Notes: generated from the sequence alone by a model not told the origin. A stretch of DNA of 64,000 nt from Plazaster borealis (GCA_021014325.1 CM037463.1:8253001-8317000), one strand, 5' to 3'. Positions 1 to 11,613 are shown, numbered from the stretch's first letter. Translations and numbers: made by a program.

Positions 1-82
1 AGTGAGTATCGTTTGGGGTTATTAAGTTATTCTATCTGAATGATTATTTATTTTTATTAGGGATAGAGTCGTCGTTATTGTC

Positions 83-457
83 TTAAAGGTATCGTACACG
101 TTTGGTAATGACTCCAGACAAATATTAGCATAAAAACTTACTTGGTAACAAGCAACGGACAGCTGTTGATAGTATAAAACATTGTAGGAAACGACTCCCT
201 CTGAAGTAACGTAGTTTTTGAGAAATAGGTAATTTCTCACTAAAATAATAAAAAGTTCTTGCAAGAAGTTTTTATGCGTATCTGAAAGCACACCAATTTG
301 TGCAACAAGGGTATTTTTTCTTACATCATTTTCTTGCAACTTTGATGACCAATTGAGCCCAAATTTTCACAGGCTTGTTATGTTACGCATATGTTGGGAT
401 ACACCAAATGAGAACACTGGTCTTTGACACTTACCAAACGTGTACGAAGCCTTTAAA
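83..457 (-). repeat. Family R1 short inverted-terminal-repeat element
   Basis: A roughly 375-bp element bounded by TTAAAGG and CCTTTAA, with terminal inverted repeats like AGGTATCGTACACGTTTGG. Full or partial copies recur near 5.34, 24.49, 30.25, 32.71, 38.70, 42.98, 49.19, 50.93, 57.51 and 61.67 kb, in both orientations. The interior carries a small hairpin (CTTCTTGCAAGAAG in better copies). No coding capacity. The TTAA at both edges suggests TTAA target-site use, as in piggyBac-like elements, but this is inference. Confidence 0.8.
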
Positions 458-1053
458 CAACTTAATACCACGTGTCGACCAGCTGTGACTTTCACACATT
501 CCGTTGTGCTGTGCTTTTATATTGTGTACTGCTACTTTCTTGTGAGGAATAAATTAGTTGCTGGAGAATTATATTTTACATTATGACTTCTTATATTGTG
601 AACTTTCTATAATTATTGGTATAATAATGCTCGGCCTTTTTCACCAGAGGACCGTCCCTCCACCCCCCCCCCATACGACGGTGACCGATCACTTCATTGT
701 CACGATATGTGCTCAAATAGTGTACACACTTGGCCAGTTTGTCTCTTTGTTTTGTGGTGCCCAGGCGAATACACTATAATCTCTATGTGGGGGTCTTCAG
801 AATGCTATTTTCTCAACATTTGACAGTATGCCAGGACGGAACTATTTCTCTTGAAGATTGGTTAGCCTGTAGCTGTTTTTTTAACTTGATACAAATCAGT
901 GAGGTATCAGATTTTAAAAATAATTCAATTTCGATAACTGCAGGTGGTATTGTCTTATAAAGCATCTTTCTTTCTTTCTTTCTTTTTCTAATACAATTCA
1001 CGATAAATACCTCATATCCACACAGGGGCGACTCGCTATTCTTGCATACTTAC
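458..1053. other. No gene recognised; left edge, downstream side of gene B
   Basis: Holds short low-complexity runs (poly-C near 662, a TTTC microsatellite near 965-985). By comparison with gene A, the second SEA-half exon of gene B should follow exon 3 on its left, but no phase-0 exon with a GC...GS core can be read here. It probably lies beyond the window edge. Confidence 0.5.
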
Positions 1054-1181
1054 TGCATTGCAGACAAGATTTTGCATGACCGTGAACTGGCTGTCCTCGG
1101 GGTCGTTTAACTCTTCTGTGAAATTAGCTTCATCGCTGCCAATCTTGGTTATTTTTAACGTCCCCTCGAACATCCTCAGAA
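1054..1181 (-). CDS. Gene B exon 3: N-terminal half of SEA domain
   Basis: 128-nt exon, acceptor ...TTATCAAG, donor GTAAGT, entry phase 1 and exit phase 0. The motif F-E-G-x-L-K-I-T-K, the TEEL stretch and the QNLVCNA end align without gaps to gene A exon 3 (F-S-G-A-F-R-I-T-N, TEDL, SNLVCQE). These are the first beta strand and helix of a SEA fold. Confidence 0.85.
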
Positions 1182-4100
1182 CTTGATAAAAAAATAGTTA
1201 TAAAATCAATTTAATTGTATTCAGAACAATTGTCGTTGGGGGGGGGGCAGAGTAATTCTGAGTATTTGTACATTATTATCAAAATGTTGACCATCTGTGC
1301 ACGACATCGGTAAGTTTGGAAAACAAAAATAATATTCCCGAATTTGCACATAGCTTACATGATATAAAGATGGTATAATGATGGAAAACTTCACTTGAAA
1401 TACTTTTGCCTGAAATGCTATATGTTTTTGAAAAACGAGTCAAACCAAAACTCTACGTTTGAAAACAGTGTCACTGTTTTTCTCGTGACTCCAACCGATG
1501 GAGCTTAAATTTAAAGTATATTTTATATCCGATATGTCAAGTACTGTATATTTTGGGTGACACAAAGCGGGAAAACTAGTTTTTAACACTTTTGTCTATG
1601 TGCTTCAAGAAAACTTCTCCTTCAGCAGATTTTGCAATTTTCAGAGGTGGCAAAGTTGACGTTAGAAGCTTCCACATTAATTTACGCCAATGTTAAGCCT
1701 AGATTTTCATTGTTCCACTTAAAAACAATTCTGATGTTTTGCAACAAAAGGTTAAAATAATATACAACACTTTTAATTGTTGTTTCTTTGGATGGATTTA
1801 TGGATTGTATTACACCAAAGATATATCACACTTTCCTCCTTATTTCAAAAGTTTGTTGCACATTAATATTTATTGAGTCGCTTACTTTTATTTCCTGGAG
1901 CGCTCGTCTTGTCAGCCTCCGCTGTTACAATTTTATCAGTCTTTGTTTTCTCAGTTGGTTTCAAAGTCGTCCCAACACCCGTGGCTTGTGTTGTAGAAAT
2001 GTTGGTTCCAATCATTTCGGTTCCAGTCACTTCGGTTCCAGCCACTTCGGTTTCCCACACTTCATTGAAAGTCGTACCGGTACCCATAGTCGTTTCTCCC
2101 AAAATACCAGCAACTGTTTTACAAAAAGCCCCACACGCACAAACAAATCATTTAAACATCTTAAGTTTGTTAAAAATGTTTCATTCCCAACAATCCCCTC
2201 TCCAGAGTTCGTAACTGTGGCGTTAAATTGGATTCGCTTGGCTCCCAGGCAAGATTATACAGGATGGTGACCCTTCATTCGCTTTGTCTTGAAAAATCTG
2301 ATTTTGCCCCAAAAATAAAAACAAAACAACGTTAAGGGCCTGACGTTTCCACCATAGCAGAGTCTTTCTCGAAGGGTGAATGACAATTATAAACAAAGTA
2401 TACTGGTGTAAAAGAAGCAGTTAAGTGGAAAGAAATGACCCGAGAGCGAGAGAGAGAGAGGGGGGAGGGGGTGGGGAGGGGCAGAAAGCACACGGAAAAA
2501 GCAAGTGATTAACAATGAAGATGAAGACATAAATATGGGTGTAGAGAAGGGGCTGGTTTATCAACAGGGGGTAAATCTGATTTTGATAAAAATAGTAATA
2601 AACACGACTCACACCCCACCACCACTTAAAACAAATTATTGGTCGGTTTGACGCCCCTCCCGGTGGTGCACGGGGAGCCCCGAGTGAGTGTCCCTTGCCC
2701 CCTCCCCCACCCCCGTCCCCCTACCCTACAGACAGTTGGGTAAACTGATTTTGAAGTTGATTATTGTAATTCAGGTTGGCTCAGTGGCTTCTCTGCCTGG
2801 TTCGAAATCCCACCTCAGACCGGAGCCTTGCACGTGGATTGGGTTTTCAGTCCCTAGACCTGATTGCGTGAGTTTTCCCCATTGGAGTTTTCCTCCCATG
2901 TTTAAAACTGAACACTTCTTCTCGTTTCCTATTCAGCCTGTTATTGGCGCTAATTGCGCTGTTGGATGTGTAATAGAATCAATATATTCCACTCCCATTC
3001 GGTCGTAGTGATCATTTACTGTATTACGGGGGTTCCAAAAAATGTACGTAACCCCAACATAACAACAAGGACTCAAATTATAAGACCTATAAAGGAATCC
3101 ACTATTAGGTCCTTTGGTAAATGGGTACCGGAGAAGCCAAAGTTGATGCCGTGTATAGTCTGGTTCATTGTGCCCATCAAGAGGATTTTCATCTCAAAAT
3201 TGTGAAGCGTCAAAATAATCTTGCATAACTGATCAAATTAAAAACATTTATAATTACCCAGAGGCAGAGAGCATTTGCTAAAGGCAGCAGACATCAATTT
3301 ACATCAATTGCATGCGTAATAGAGTTTATAGGATTTGAGGCATTGCATGGTGAGGTATCAATATATATTTGGTTTGCGGTAACACCATCTACTTGCTAGG
3401 TAGATTTTGTTCTTTGAGAACTTGTCTTGCTTTTTTCTACTGCCGCAGAGTAGAATATTCGGAATTCGGGAGACTTCTCAGTTCTGAAAAGAACTGTCCT
3501 GCTTAGTAACTATACAACTACCTGGGCGGGAGGTAGGAAATCGGGCGGGACTACTACTTTCGCTATGTAGATCGGGGGGACTTCTCGTTAATAACTACAC
3601 TGCCGCGGAGTGAGTTCTTAATAGGTCTCAACGTTTCGACTAGCTTGCTCTAGTCATCGTCAGGAGAGTAATAGAGTTGGTAGAGAAATAAATGCTGCCA
3701 AATAATCTCACGAAATGCTGGTAGAATTCATAAATTACAAAAGTTGGACCCCGGGAGGTGGAAGTGCATAAACATCAAGAGAAGGGATCCTACCATTTAT
3801 TTTGGCTCATCTGAACATAAATCAACTGCCAATAATAATTAATAACCACCTGGTTAGTTTCTCACCAGCTCAGAACTCTCTGAATGTTAATGAGCTAAAA
3901 AGAATCTCATTTTCCAAATCCGGTGGTCCTGATAACTTTAATCTGCCAGAATCCTTTAGGAATTCGCTTAATATGAGCTGAATATTCCTGTCACTGATAC
4001 ACTGCAAAAATCGGGGTGTTAAAACTGACACCATGGGTGTTGTCACATATATAAATACCAAAAAAGAATCAACATTTACACCATAGGGTGTTAAAATAAC

Positions 4101-4436
4101 ACTAATTTCTGCCAAACAATTACATTGGTGTTATTTTAACACTCAAATGGATTCTCTCTTTGGTATCTATATGTGACAACACCCATGGTGCCAATGTTAA
4201 CACCCCGGTTTTTGCAGTGTAATACTTCGTTATCCCAGTCCAATTAGTTAAGTTTATAGACTGACTAGCTTCAAAAAAATTATTTTTTAAAATTTTTATC
4301 ATTTCAAAACTTGCCACCATTATCTTCAAACCTTGGATATCTTGACAATTTTTTGCAAGAAAGTTACTGTCAATAATAACTCACCTAACGCAAGAATGAT
4401 AGTGAGGCGGAAAATCTCGGCCGTGTGTTTTTCCAT
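1054..4436 (-). CDS. Gene B: mucin-like SEA-domain protein, 5' part (3' end off window)
   Basis: Three exons join in frame on the minus strand: 4436-4385, 2113-1886 and 1181-1054 (intron phases 1, 1, 0). The product begins with a 17-codon signal-peptide exon (MEKHTAEIFRLTIILAL), whose hydrophobic run continues across the splice into VAGILG. About 70 Thr-rich residues follow, then the N-terminal half of a SEA domain (RMFEGTLKITKIGSDEANF, then VMQNLVCNA). SEA domains are extracellular modules of membrane mucins and related proteins, often self-cleaving. Exons 1 and 3 have exactly the lengths of exons 1 and 3 in gene A (52 and 128 nt), and phases agree, so the genes are paralogues. The second SEA half and any membrane segment are not in the window. 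Splice sites are read by eye; no transcript evidence. Confidence 0.8.
1182..1885 (-). other. Gene B intron 2
   Basis: About 700 bp between the Thr-rich and SEA exons. Nothing beyond AT-rich sequence and a poly-G run near 1239 was noticed. Confidence 0.6.
1886..2113 (-). CDS. Gene B exon 2: Thr-rich mucin-like segment
   Basis: 228-nt symmetrical phase 1-1 exon (acceptor ...GTAAAACAG, donor GTAAGC). It encodes about 76 residues rich in Thr, Gly and Glu. An internal 15-bp repeat gives the run GTEV/GTEM-type pentads near the middle (+ strand 2010-2065). One N-glycosylation sequon (NIS) is present. It corresponds in position to the 1587-nt repeat exon of gene A but is seven times shorter, so one paralogue expanded its mucin stalk and the other did not. 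Confidence 0.75.
2772..2960 (+). mobile_element. Box-B-bearing SINE fragment
   Basis: Contains GGTTGGCTCAGTGG (box A-like) followed by TGGTTCGAAATCCCACC (box B-like), then GAGCCTTGCACGTGGATTGG and a tail reading AGTCCCTA. The same tail module is tandemly amplified at 48.3-49.0 kb and again at 51.75-51.96 kb. tRNA-derived SINE is the likely origin. Confidence 0.6.
3420..3700 (-). mobile_element. Penelope-like retroelement remnant carrying a hammerhead motif
   Basis: On the minus strand the hammerhead at 3624-3669 is followed by CACTCCGCGGCAGTG and, further on, by a second CTGCGGCAGTAG block near 3440. Hammerhead motifs inside Penelope-like terminal repeats are an established association in animals. 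No reverse-transcriptase ORF remains, so this is a fragment. Boundaries are approximate. Confidence 0.55.
3624..3669 (-). ncRNA. Hammerhead ribozyme (minimal type I, retroelement-associated)
   Basis: Minus strand order: stem I 5' strand TCTC; core CTGACGA; an extra T; stem II GACTAG, loop AGCAAG, CTAGTC; core GAAA; a two-base-pair stem III (AC/GT) with no loop; cleavage-site T; stem I 3' strand GAGA. TCTC pairs fully with GAGA, so all conserved hammerhead elements are present. The stem III is too short to be stable alone, as in Penelope-like hammerheads thought to act as dimers. The unpaired T before stem II is a departure from the consensus. Confidence 0.75.
4003..4221. mobile_element. R5 foldback MITE (TA-flanked, CACTGCAAAAA termini)
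   Basis: Ends CACTGCAAAAATCGGGGTGT and the near-complement ending TTTTTGCAGTG, bounded by TA on both sides. Long arms pair over most of the element (including ACACCATGGGTGTTGTCACA). Further copies at 17757-17966 and 32404-32615. The TA duplication suggests a Tc1/mariner-type mover; no transposase here. Confidence 0.8.
4385..4436 (-). CDS. Gene B exon 1: start codon and signal peptide
   Basis: ATG at 4436, 17 codons plus one base, ending at a strong AG|GTGAGT donor in phase 1. It encodes a charged N-terminus followed by the hydrophobic run LTIILAL. Joining to exon 2 extends the hydrophobic core. Its 52-nt length equals gene A exon 1. Confidence 0.75.
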
Positions 4437-5339
4437 GATGCTCGCTTAATATATTATCTGCAAGAAAGAAACAACAATTGCTCTTTTTTTCTTTGTAAAA
4501 ATCCCTTCATTTTTTTGAAAACTTGTACATAAATACAATACAGTTCACGGGGCGATCAAAATTATTGTGAGCAGTGAGCACCATCAACTGAGTGCGCATA
4601 CGTCATTACCAGTGTGTAGAAGTTTAACACTGTGACTTAACCCACTGTGGACACACTGTGGACCCACTGTGGACACACTGTGGACACACTGTGGCCGCAC
4701 TGTGGACACACCCATCTTGAAAAAATGCATCCTTGTGGAGCATTCTTTTGTTATTTCCTTTGTCCCTGCACTAAACAGTTTTCCCATAGACTTTGTACAC
4801 AACATTTCTTGTGGAGCACCCGGTCTTTAGAATTCCCCTATGGAGTCCTTTTATTTTCCCTTTTTTGTTTTGTCCTTGGTCTCCATAAGGTACCGAGAGT
4901 GAGCACACTGTGGACACACTGTGAACACACTGTGGACACACTGCGAACACACTGCGGACACACTGTGGACACACTAGGAACACCCACACACAGCTCTGTG
5001 TCGCATACACTCTGTGGACATTCCTTTGTTCTGTACACTGAAGTAAAATCATATTCTTCAACACTGTAAAAAACACTTTGTGGACGTGTGTAAGTCCACA
5101 CAGTGTTTCAAGTCCCTACATTAGAGGAGCCACCTTTGTTCGCAGGTCCACACTTCGTATGTAACGCTTTAACACAGTATGTGATCATGGTGTAGATTTA
5201 CTGTGAAAACTTATGGGAACTTCAAATTAAAAGGAAACGCAAGTAGACCTCATCATCGTTGGGAGTTAAACCTGCTTCGTCAAATAAAGATTTACAACAT
5301 TGAAAAGAAATCTGGAAAATAAATTCTTTGATAGGCAGG
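4437..5339. repeat. Intergenic; two arrays of an 11-bp minisatellite
   Basis: Arrays of the unit ACACTGTGGAC lie at about 4637-4710 and 4893-4980, separated by about 180 bp of single-copy-looking sequence. An 11-bp unit is not a multiple of three, yet no frame meets a stop, giving long spurious ORFs on both strands. No gene is assigned. Confidence 0.75.
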
Positions 5340-5470
5340 CGTTTGGTAATTTTCAAAGACCAGTATCCTCATTCGGTGTATTCCTAACACATATATATAT
5401 AACAATCATGTGAAAATTTGGGCTCAATTGGTCATCGAAGTTGCAAGAAAATAATGGCAGAAAAAACACC
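5340..5470 (+). repeat. R1 fragment
   Basis: Left part of R1 (GTTTGGTAATT through TGGTCATCGAAGTTGCAAG), truncated at the edge of the R7 element that begins next to it. Confidence 0.7.
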
Positions 5471-5475
5471 CATCA

Positions 5476-7540
5476 CTGCAAATCTGGTTGGTCAGAATTT
5501 GCCCAACTTTTTTGCCCAACGTTGGTTCAAATATCAACTGACTACATTATTGGATAAAGTTTAACCAACAATGGTTAGGTAATCATTTTACCCAACATTT
5601 GAGTAATGAGTTGGGCAGGTTTATTTACCAAAATGTTGGTTAAAATTAAATATATTTGCATTGCTCAGTACTGCAAAGAAATGAATCCATGAAACGAAGT
5701 TTATTTCATTAAAAACACTCTAATAAACATAACTACACCTCATATTTTGCTCCCCTATGCCTTCATGCGAAGTTATTTGATAACATAATTACTTGTTTGG
5801 CATTTATCGCCAGTGATGGCAAAGATTGCAGCGGATTATAATCTATACATGGAATCCGTTGCAGATCGCTAACGATTTTTGTACAATCATGTATCAAACT
5901 ATCATGCACGGCGGGACCTGCCTACTTATTATTTTGTACTGAAAACAAAACGGTGTGTCACTTAATGGCTTAGTGTCTTCTACGGGTAATTACCAAAAAA
6001 AGTTTCAATGAGGCATTCCATGCCCCAATCTTGAAGGAGATCTGCGATCTGCTGTCCTGCATGCAGCGAATGTGTGCTTCGCGCACGTGAAGTTTTGTGA
6101 ATGTAAAACCCGGTAACTTAGCCCATCAGCTATAGCCGGTGCGGTGGTGTACCCAACACCGTTGGTTAACAGAGGTCGCGTGATAATTTTGACCAACTTA
6201 CCGGGCACCCCGTTTGCCCAACCATAGGTTTTCTTGGCCAATTTCAGCAAAAATGTATTCAATTTCATTAACACGCATTCAAATTCACGCATTTTCCCCT
6301 AATCCACTCAAACTAGGGGTTCTTTTTAACTATCAATGCATCCAATTTCTTTTTTGTGCACACATGATTTTGTTTTTCTCCTTTGGATTCGTTTCGGTCA
6401 TTCTATTTTATTTTTAGGCATTCAAGACTACACTTTGACCATTCTTAAAATTAATTTCTACTTACAACTGATGAAACCAAATTAAGACTCATCGAAGCTC
6501 ACATGAATTTGTTGCTAGCTTGCGTTTTCTTTTTCGTTTATGGGCAATGAATTTCAACTTGTGTGCGTTCAAATTAAACAAATTAAGTTTGAACCCGATT
6601 TGTTTGGCCCATGTCAAATTAGAAGTAAACAAATGTTTTAAAAGAAACAAAAGCCGTATCCGCCTTATTATATTTCACTTACATCCTGTGTTTTGTTTTA
6701 ATTGTTGTATTGTTCCCTTTGCTTTGTTGCCCTTAAAATTAAAGCACGTACCCGATAAGTTTGAACCCGATTTGTTTGGACCATGTCAAATTAGAAATTA
6801 ACAAATGTTTTAAAAGAACTAAAAGCTTACGAATATAACGGGAATTTTTTTAATTTGAAAACAATCTATTGTTGTTGTTTTCCTGTGCATTTATTTCACA
6901 TGTCGATTTCTTTTTCTGTTCATGCATTTCTTCTATTCGTTTATTTATATCTAAAGTTGGTTTCTTTAACCTTTAATGTTCTGACGTGCTAGGCATATCG
7001 GCATGTAAGTTTGGCTGTGATTATACTAGTGTAGGCCTATAAATGAATTCTCCTCCAAATATCTGCCTTTATATATAGGCAAGTGCGAATCAGAAAGCAC
7101 ATAACATAGAATTTGAATTTGATTGCAAACACTTGAAAAATGTTTGCTCATTGATGGAATTAAAAGGTTGACCAGCTCTTGCTGCTGGCTTTTACGAAAT
7201 TGAATGAGTCTTGCGGCCTAATGTAATTGAATGATCTTATTTGACCAGTGAATGCTAAACTGGTGAAGTTGAATTACTCCTTTCGACTGTTGAATGCTGT
7301 TTCAACGGAGCATTCAATTTTCAAACGAAATTGAATGACCCGGCTGTTAAAATGAATGGATTTTTGCTGAAATTGGCCGGGAAAACCTATTTTATCAACA
7401 TTGCACCCATCCAGTTAACCAACAATTTGGTCAACTCTGCCCAAACGTGTTGGGCAACGATTTCGTTTAACCAACTACCAATATTTGTAACCAACGAATT
7501 AGTAACCCAACACAATTTGTGACCAACAAATTTGCAGTGT
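5476..7540. mobile_element. R7: about 2.06-kb foldback DNA element
   Basis: Outer ends are CACTGCAAATCTGGTTGGTC and the near-complement ending ACCAACAAATTTGCAGTG. Both terminal regions are built from GTTGGTTAA/CCCAAC-type motifs, and a third block of them lies at 6150-6225. The interior has no transposase ORF. The CACTGCAAA terminus resembles the R5 MITE, so the two may share a mobilising enzyme. Confidence 0.6.
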
Positions 7541-9929
7541 GGATGCGAAGAATTGTGTGCTTTTAGATGCCTGAGATAGGCTTCATGTCTGAAGCCTTTC
7601 TCAGATTCAAATGTTTCATTAGGACCGTATCTAATAGGCCTACTGAGTTTGACTTTGGAGCCCCTCTTTATATTCAAACGAGGTTTATCTTTGTTTGTTC
7701 AAAACAACCATGCATAATTATATCATTATATACTTTTTCATTTATTAAATAAAATGTCACTTGTGCAAGTACGTGAGTCGGGCTAGTTTACATAGCAACA
7801 TCGACTCAACTCATAATATTTATGGCAATAATGCGCAGTAACTAAGCACAAAGTTCAACTGTACCGTAACTTATTTGACATGCCGCTCAAAAATACAATA
7901 AGAAACTGTGCAAATATAATTTTAAATCCGGTTCGGTTATTAACTATTAGTGAAAGGCAGATAGTGGTACGCGTTGAAAATCATCAGTTTTAGCTACTTT
8001 GGACTTAAAGTAGTTCTGGGGGGGGGGTTTGGTTTTTTTAAATTTATATTTAATTTTGCTTTTGAATAAAAAAAGAACACGTTTAGATAAACCAAAACAA
8101 GATCAATCAGCATTTCTACAAAAAGAAACATTTTTATAAAATTTAGAATTTTTCAAACAGTGTCACACTTGTCCAGATCCGCCAAATATTTAGAGAGACA
8201 ATAATTAAAGAGATTTACAGATGGTTGTACCCGCGAGTTTACCAGTATAGTTGAACATACTTCCACAAATTGATTTTATTCTGAACTGGGAAAAAGAATA
8301 AGCACTTAACAATATATTTGATAATATATGCACAGGTGTTTACTTGTAGCACTTGTTTCGTCGAATTACAGTAGTGATTCGCTGAAGGACGACGAAATAA
8401 TTGAGGAAGAATAGAAACACAGAAACATATATAACAAACAGATAAAAATAAATAAATAAATAAAAAATAAAAAATAGAGAAACTTCAATCTGCGAGTATA
8501 ATCTGGAGACAGATTGCTAGGTCTTTGTCCTTAACCAAAGTTATTTTAATTTCACTTTTAATAGAGTTTCATTCCCTGAAGCAAGACGGAAAAAAATAAA
8601 CAAGAAATAAACAAAGAGGAAATTTACCTCGCCCATAATTATACAATTTGGAGGCAGATTGTGAAGTCTTTGTCCCTTTCCTTTGTTAAAAAAAGTTGAT
8701 TGAATCTGACATTTATTAGAGTTATCCACGACAACTGAATCTCAATTAATGACACATCCTCAGTTTGGATTCGAACCCCAAATATTATGATATTTTCCCC
8801 TTTCCCTTTGACATTAATGACGAGAAAAACTGAAACGTTGATAACCACCAACTTCGAATACGAATCAACCACAGCACAAAACACCGCATGGGTTTTTAAC
8901 TTACGTTATTCTTGACGGATTTCCTCACCGTAAAATCTCTCAAACTGCCTGCACTTCTTTATAATGATCCCAGAGAGGAGAATTGTGAAATATCGGGGTA
9001 GCAAACACCGCCTTGCCGGGGTAGATCTTTTCTCTTGGGAGCAAAGTTTGTTGCTATCGGTAACCATGTAAATTGCTATGTAATTATCGAAAGGCTCCTG
9101 GCAACGAGGTGGCAACGGCGCACAAACTGTAGTAAACAAACCCATCCGTTGGACGAGCGGCGCTTGAGATCTCGAGTCGCACTCGTCAAGAAGGTGCAAA
9201 GGTCATAGCCTTTATCCGTGCGCGGTTTTAGTAAACGTATCATTCTAAACTTTAGTGGAAATTTGCGGGTTTTTTGTTTAATTATTATTTTATATCATTT
9301 TTTTGTTTGATCGGCGTGTTAGGATTTGGGTGGAAGCTTTACTTTTTTGATTTACTCAATGGGCGGTTCGTTTATCCTTGATTCCTAAAATTGTCAATGA
9401 TTCATTAACTCGGAATGATTCGTGACTGTGGGGCTTTGGAATTGAGGAACTATTTATTTCAATCGGAAAGTATTTCAATCGAGTAATCACATCAAAATTA
9501 TGATACAAAAAACCGGGGGATTTGGAATTTACACTGGAAGTTAGGAATTGCGGCAGTTGGAATGGGTTTTTTTGTTTTTTTGTTCTCACACTCTTGTTTC
9601 ATGTATATAGACCTATGATGAGTAATTCAAAATTTACTTAAATGTACAGCAACATAAATCGGTGTTGTAATATTAATAACTAACAACCCCTGCCCCCTGC
9701 CCCCTGCCCCCTCCCGCGGTTTGCTAATCCTGAACCCGTGTCTTTGAATACAATTGCTCTCGGTCCCTGCAAAAATATAAAGTGTTGGATAAATTTCGGT
9801 ATTGACATAATTCACCTGACGTCACGCACACGACAAATCTTGCTCGCGTCATTTTTTGAGTCAGAATTTCCGCGTTTTACTGTGCAGTGAGGCAACACAC
9901 GTGCAGTTGGTTACACAACTACATGTTCC
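7541..9929. other. Intergenic; no gene supported
   Basis: AT-rich. A roughly 20-bp motif containing AGATTG..AGGTCTTTGTCC is present near 8510 and 8655. An open frame on the minus strand (9199-8906) in a CpG-richer patch is unrecognised and was not called. Confidence 0.5.
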
Positions 9930-10075
9930 GAAACCCCTAGTGCATTTACCTATTCCCAATCCCGATCCTAACCCTAACCCTAACCCCAACCCTAACCCAT
10001 GCTTGTAAATCACGAGACGAGGGGGGTTTCGGAACATAGGGTTTTTGGAACATAGGGGTGTCAGAATATAGAGCA
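9930..10075. mobile_element. R10: short element enclosing telomere-type repeats
   Basis: CTAACCCTAACCCTAACC-type repeats (about 9967-9999) are flanked by inverted motifs: TGTTCCGAAACCCCTA on the left and GGTTTCGGAACATAGG on the right. The right flank continues AACATAGGGGTGTC. A second copy with the same flanks lies at 61190-61362. Confidence 0.65.
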
Positions 10076-10229
10076 GTCACTGTGCAGTTACATGCGCACC
10101 TTATCTTAATGTGGACTTCCCAAATGGCCTACCACGGACAGACTGTAGCCGCGTATGACGCCAGCCGCGTTTCCTCCATCCAAAGCTAAAACCAAACGTA
10201 GAAATGACAGAGAAAACACACTCTAAAAA

Positions 10230-10456
10230 CTCCCCGGTCAGATTTGACCAAGATTGCTGGTCCCGTTTCTGGGTCAGACTGACCCAGGATCTGTGTCAAC
10301 ATTTTCTAGAAATGGGTTAAAATGACGCATAATCCGGGTTAAAATCCCGTTTTTGTAACCAGTTTCGGGGTCAGCCTGACCCAGAAATGGATCAAGGTCC
10401 ACGTGACACGGAATCCGGGTCAATTCTGACCCGAAGTTTTTTTTTTAGAGTGCAGT
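10230..10456. mobile_element. R8 foldback MITE (CACTCTAAAAAC termini)
   Basis: Ends CACTCTAAAAACTCCCCGGT and the complement ending TTTTTAGAGTG. The arms repeat GGGTCAG..TGACCC motifs. It is the uninterrupted counterpart of the nested copy at 11614-13067. Confidence 0.75.
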
Positions 10457-11613
10457 GACGCGATCTCTCTGCCCAATGTGAAAAATTATCGTTTCTTTAT
10501 CGCCATTGCATTATGGGAACTTGGAGGAGTTTAAACATGGCTACTACGTGACTGCCAATTGGTATGCGAGGCGTAAGCCTACTGCGCATTCAAGCCCTTC
10601 CTCATTATTGAACTCCTGGAAACACGAACTGTTTAATTATATCAGTACAAGCTGCAAAAAAGCAAACAAAAACGCTATTAACAATAAGAATAATAACAGT
10701 AAGCAGGATTTATACAGCGCCCGACATCAAACCAGTCACCGAGCGCTTTACGGTATTAAAAATGAGTCTAAAAACATAAACACAAAACGAACAATAATAT
10801 GCCATTGCGACCTATCCTTGATTTTCAAGTGCACCTATGTCTTTAATTAAACAATCAGCATGTCTATGATTACTGCTTTCCGAATGGTGGTGCGTATTCG
10901 ACCAACCAGCATTATAACCACATTGGTCTCGACCTGAAAATACCGTTGTGGGCTAATGGTTTCTCCCTTATTGAACTTTTCGAAACCTGAAAACAAAATG
11001 TGGCTTGGAAACTCGCACTTTGATGATGGGAGAGGAACGGGATATGATATTGAGGCGATGCTTTGTGGCTTTGTGGACTATTGCGCAATAATTTATCACT
11101 GCGAGGGGCGGGGTATTAAACCTCCCTACGCAATCAAATTGATGCCATTCCAATGTCTGGACCCCGACCAAACTCTTTCGGTCCAACTGCATGCATGCAC
11201 GTGATTTCAGTGTTATTTTTTAACGTCGTATATGAACAACAAACCATTAAAGTGATTATCATCAAATCTTTTATTTTATTTCCTTGAAAATATTCTAAAA
11301 ACAACCAGCTTCCATAAATAAACACTGAACTATTGTATCTGCAAGTGAATTATTGAAAGACACTTGGGGCATAAAAATGCACTTGCGTATCATATTTAAT
11401 GTTGTCATTTTTTTTATTATAAACAATTTGCCAATCATTTAGACTAAAAACCTATATAAATGTTTAGTTATGTTAGCTTAGGATTTACGACAGCCTATAC
11501 ATTCTTTTAAAATTACTTTTATATTATGTAAGAATTATTGTCTAAAGATTAGGCACAATATTGTGGTGGTTCTAAAATTTCATACGAAACTATTGTTCAC
11601 AATCACCTATCAT
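10457..11613. other. Intergenic; no gene supported
   Basis: Contains only short open frames without family features. Nothing further identified. Confidence 0.4.

Larger units (their letters stand above)
2114..4384 (-). other. Gene B intron 1 with repeats
   Basis: 2.27-kb intron holding a box-B-type SINE fragment (2772-2960), a Penelope-like remnant with a hammerhead fold (about 3420-3700) and an R5 MITE (4003-4221). No other exon with consistent phase was seen. Confidence 0.6.

Noticed and set aside
813..1001. Minus frame with VIEIELFLKSDTSL as a possible second SEA half of gene B
   Set aside because: The similarity is weak, there is no phase-0 acceptor at a workable distance from exon 3, and no GC...GS core is present.
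4647..5101. ORFs rich in HTVDTLWTHCG-type repeats
   Set aside because: They are translations of the 11-bp minisatellite and are open in all frames.
8906..9199. 97-codon minus ORF in a CpG-richer patch, with two donor-like sites
   Set aside because: No family features, no signal peptide and no partner exon; the frame reaches a stop immediately before the stronger donor.
9967..9999. Chromosome-fusion scar or chromosome end
   Set aside because: Only a few telomere-type repeats, enclosed by flanks that recur at 61.2 kb, which fits a mobile element better.
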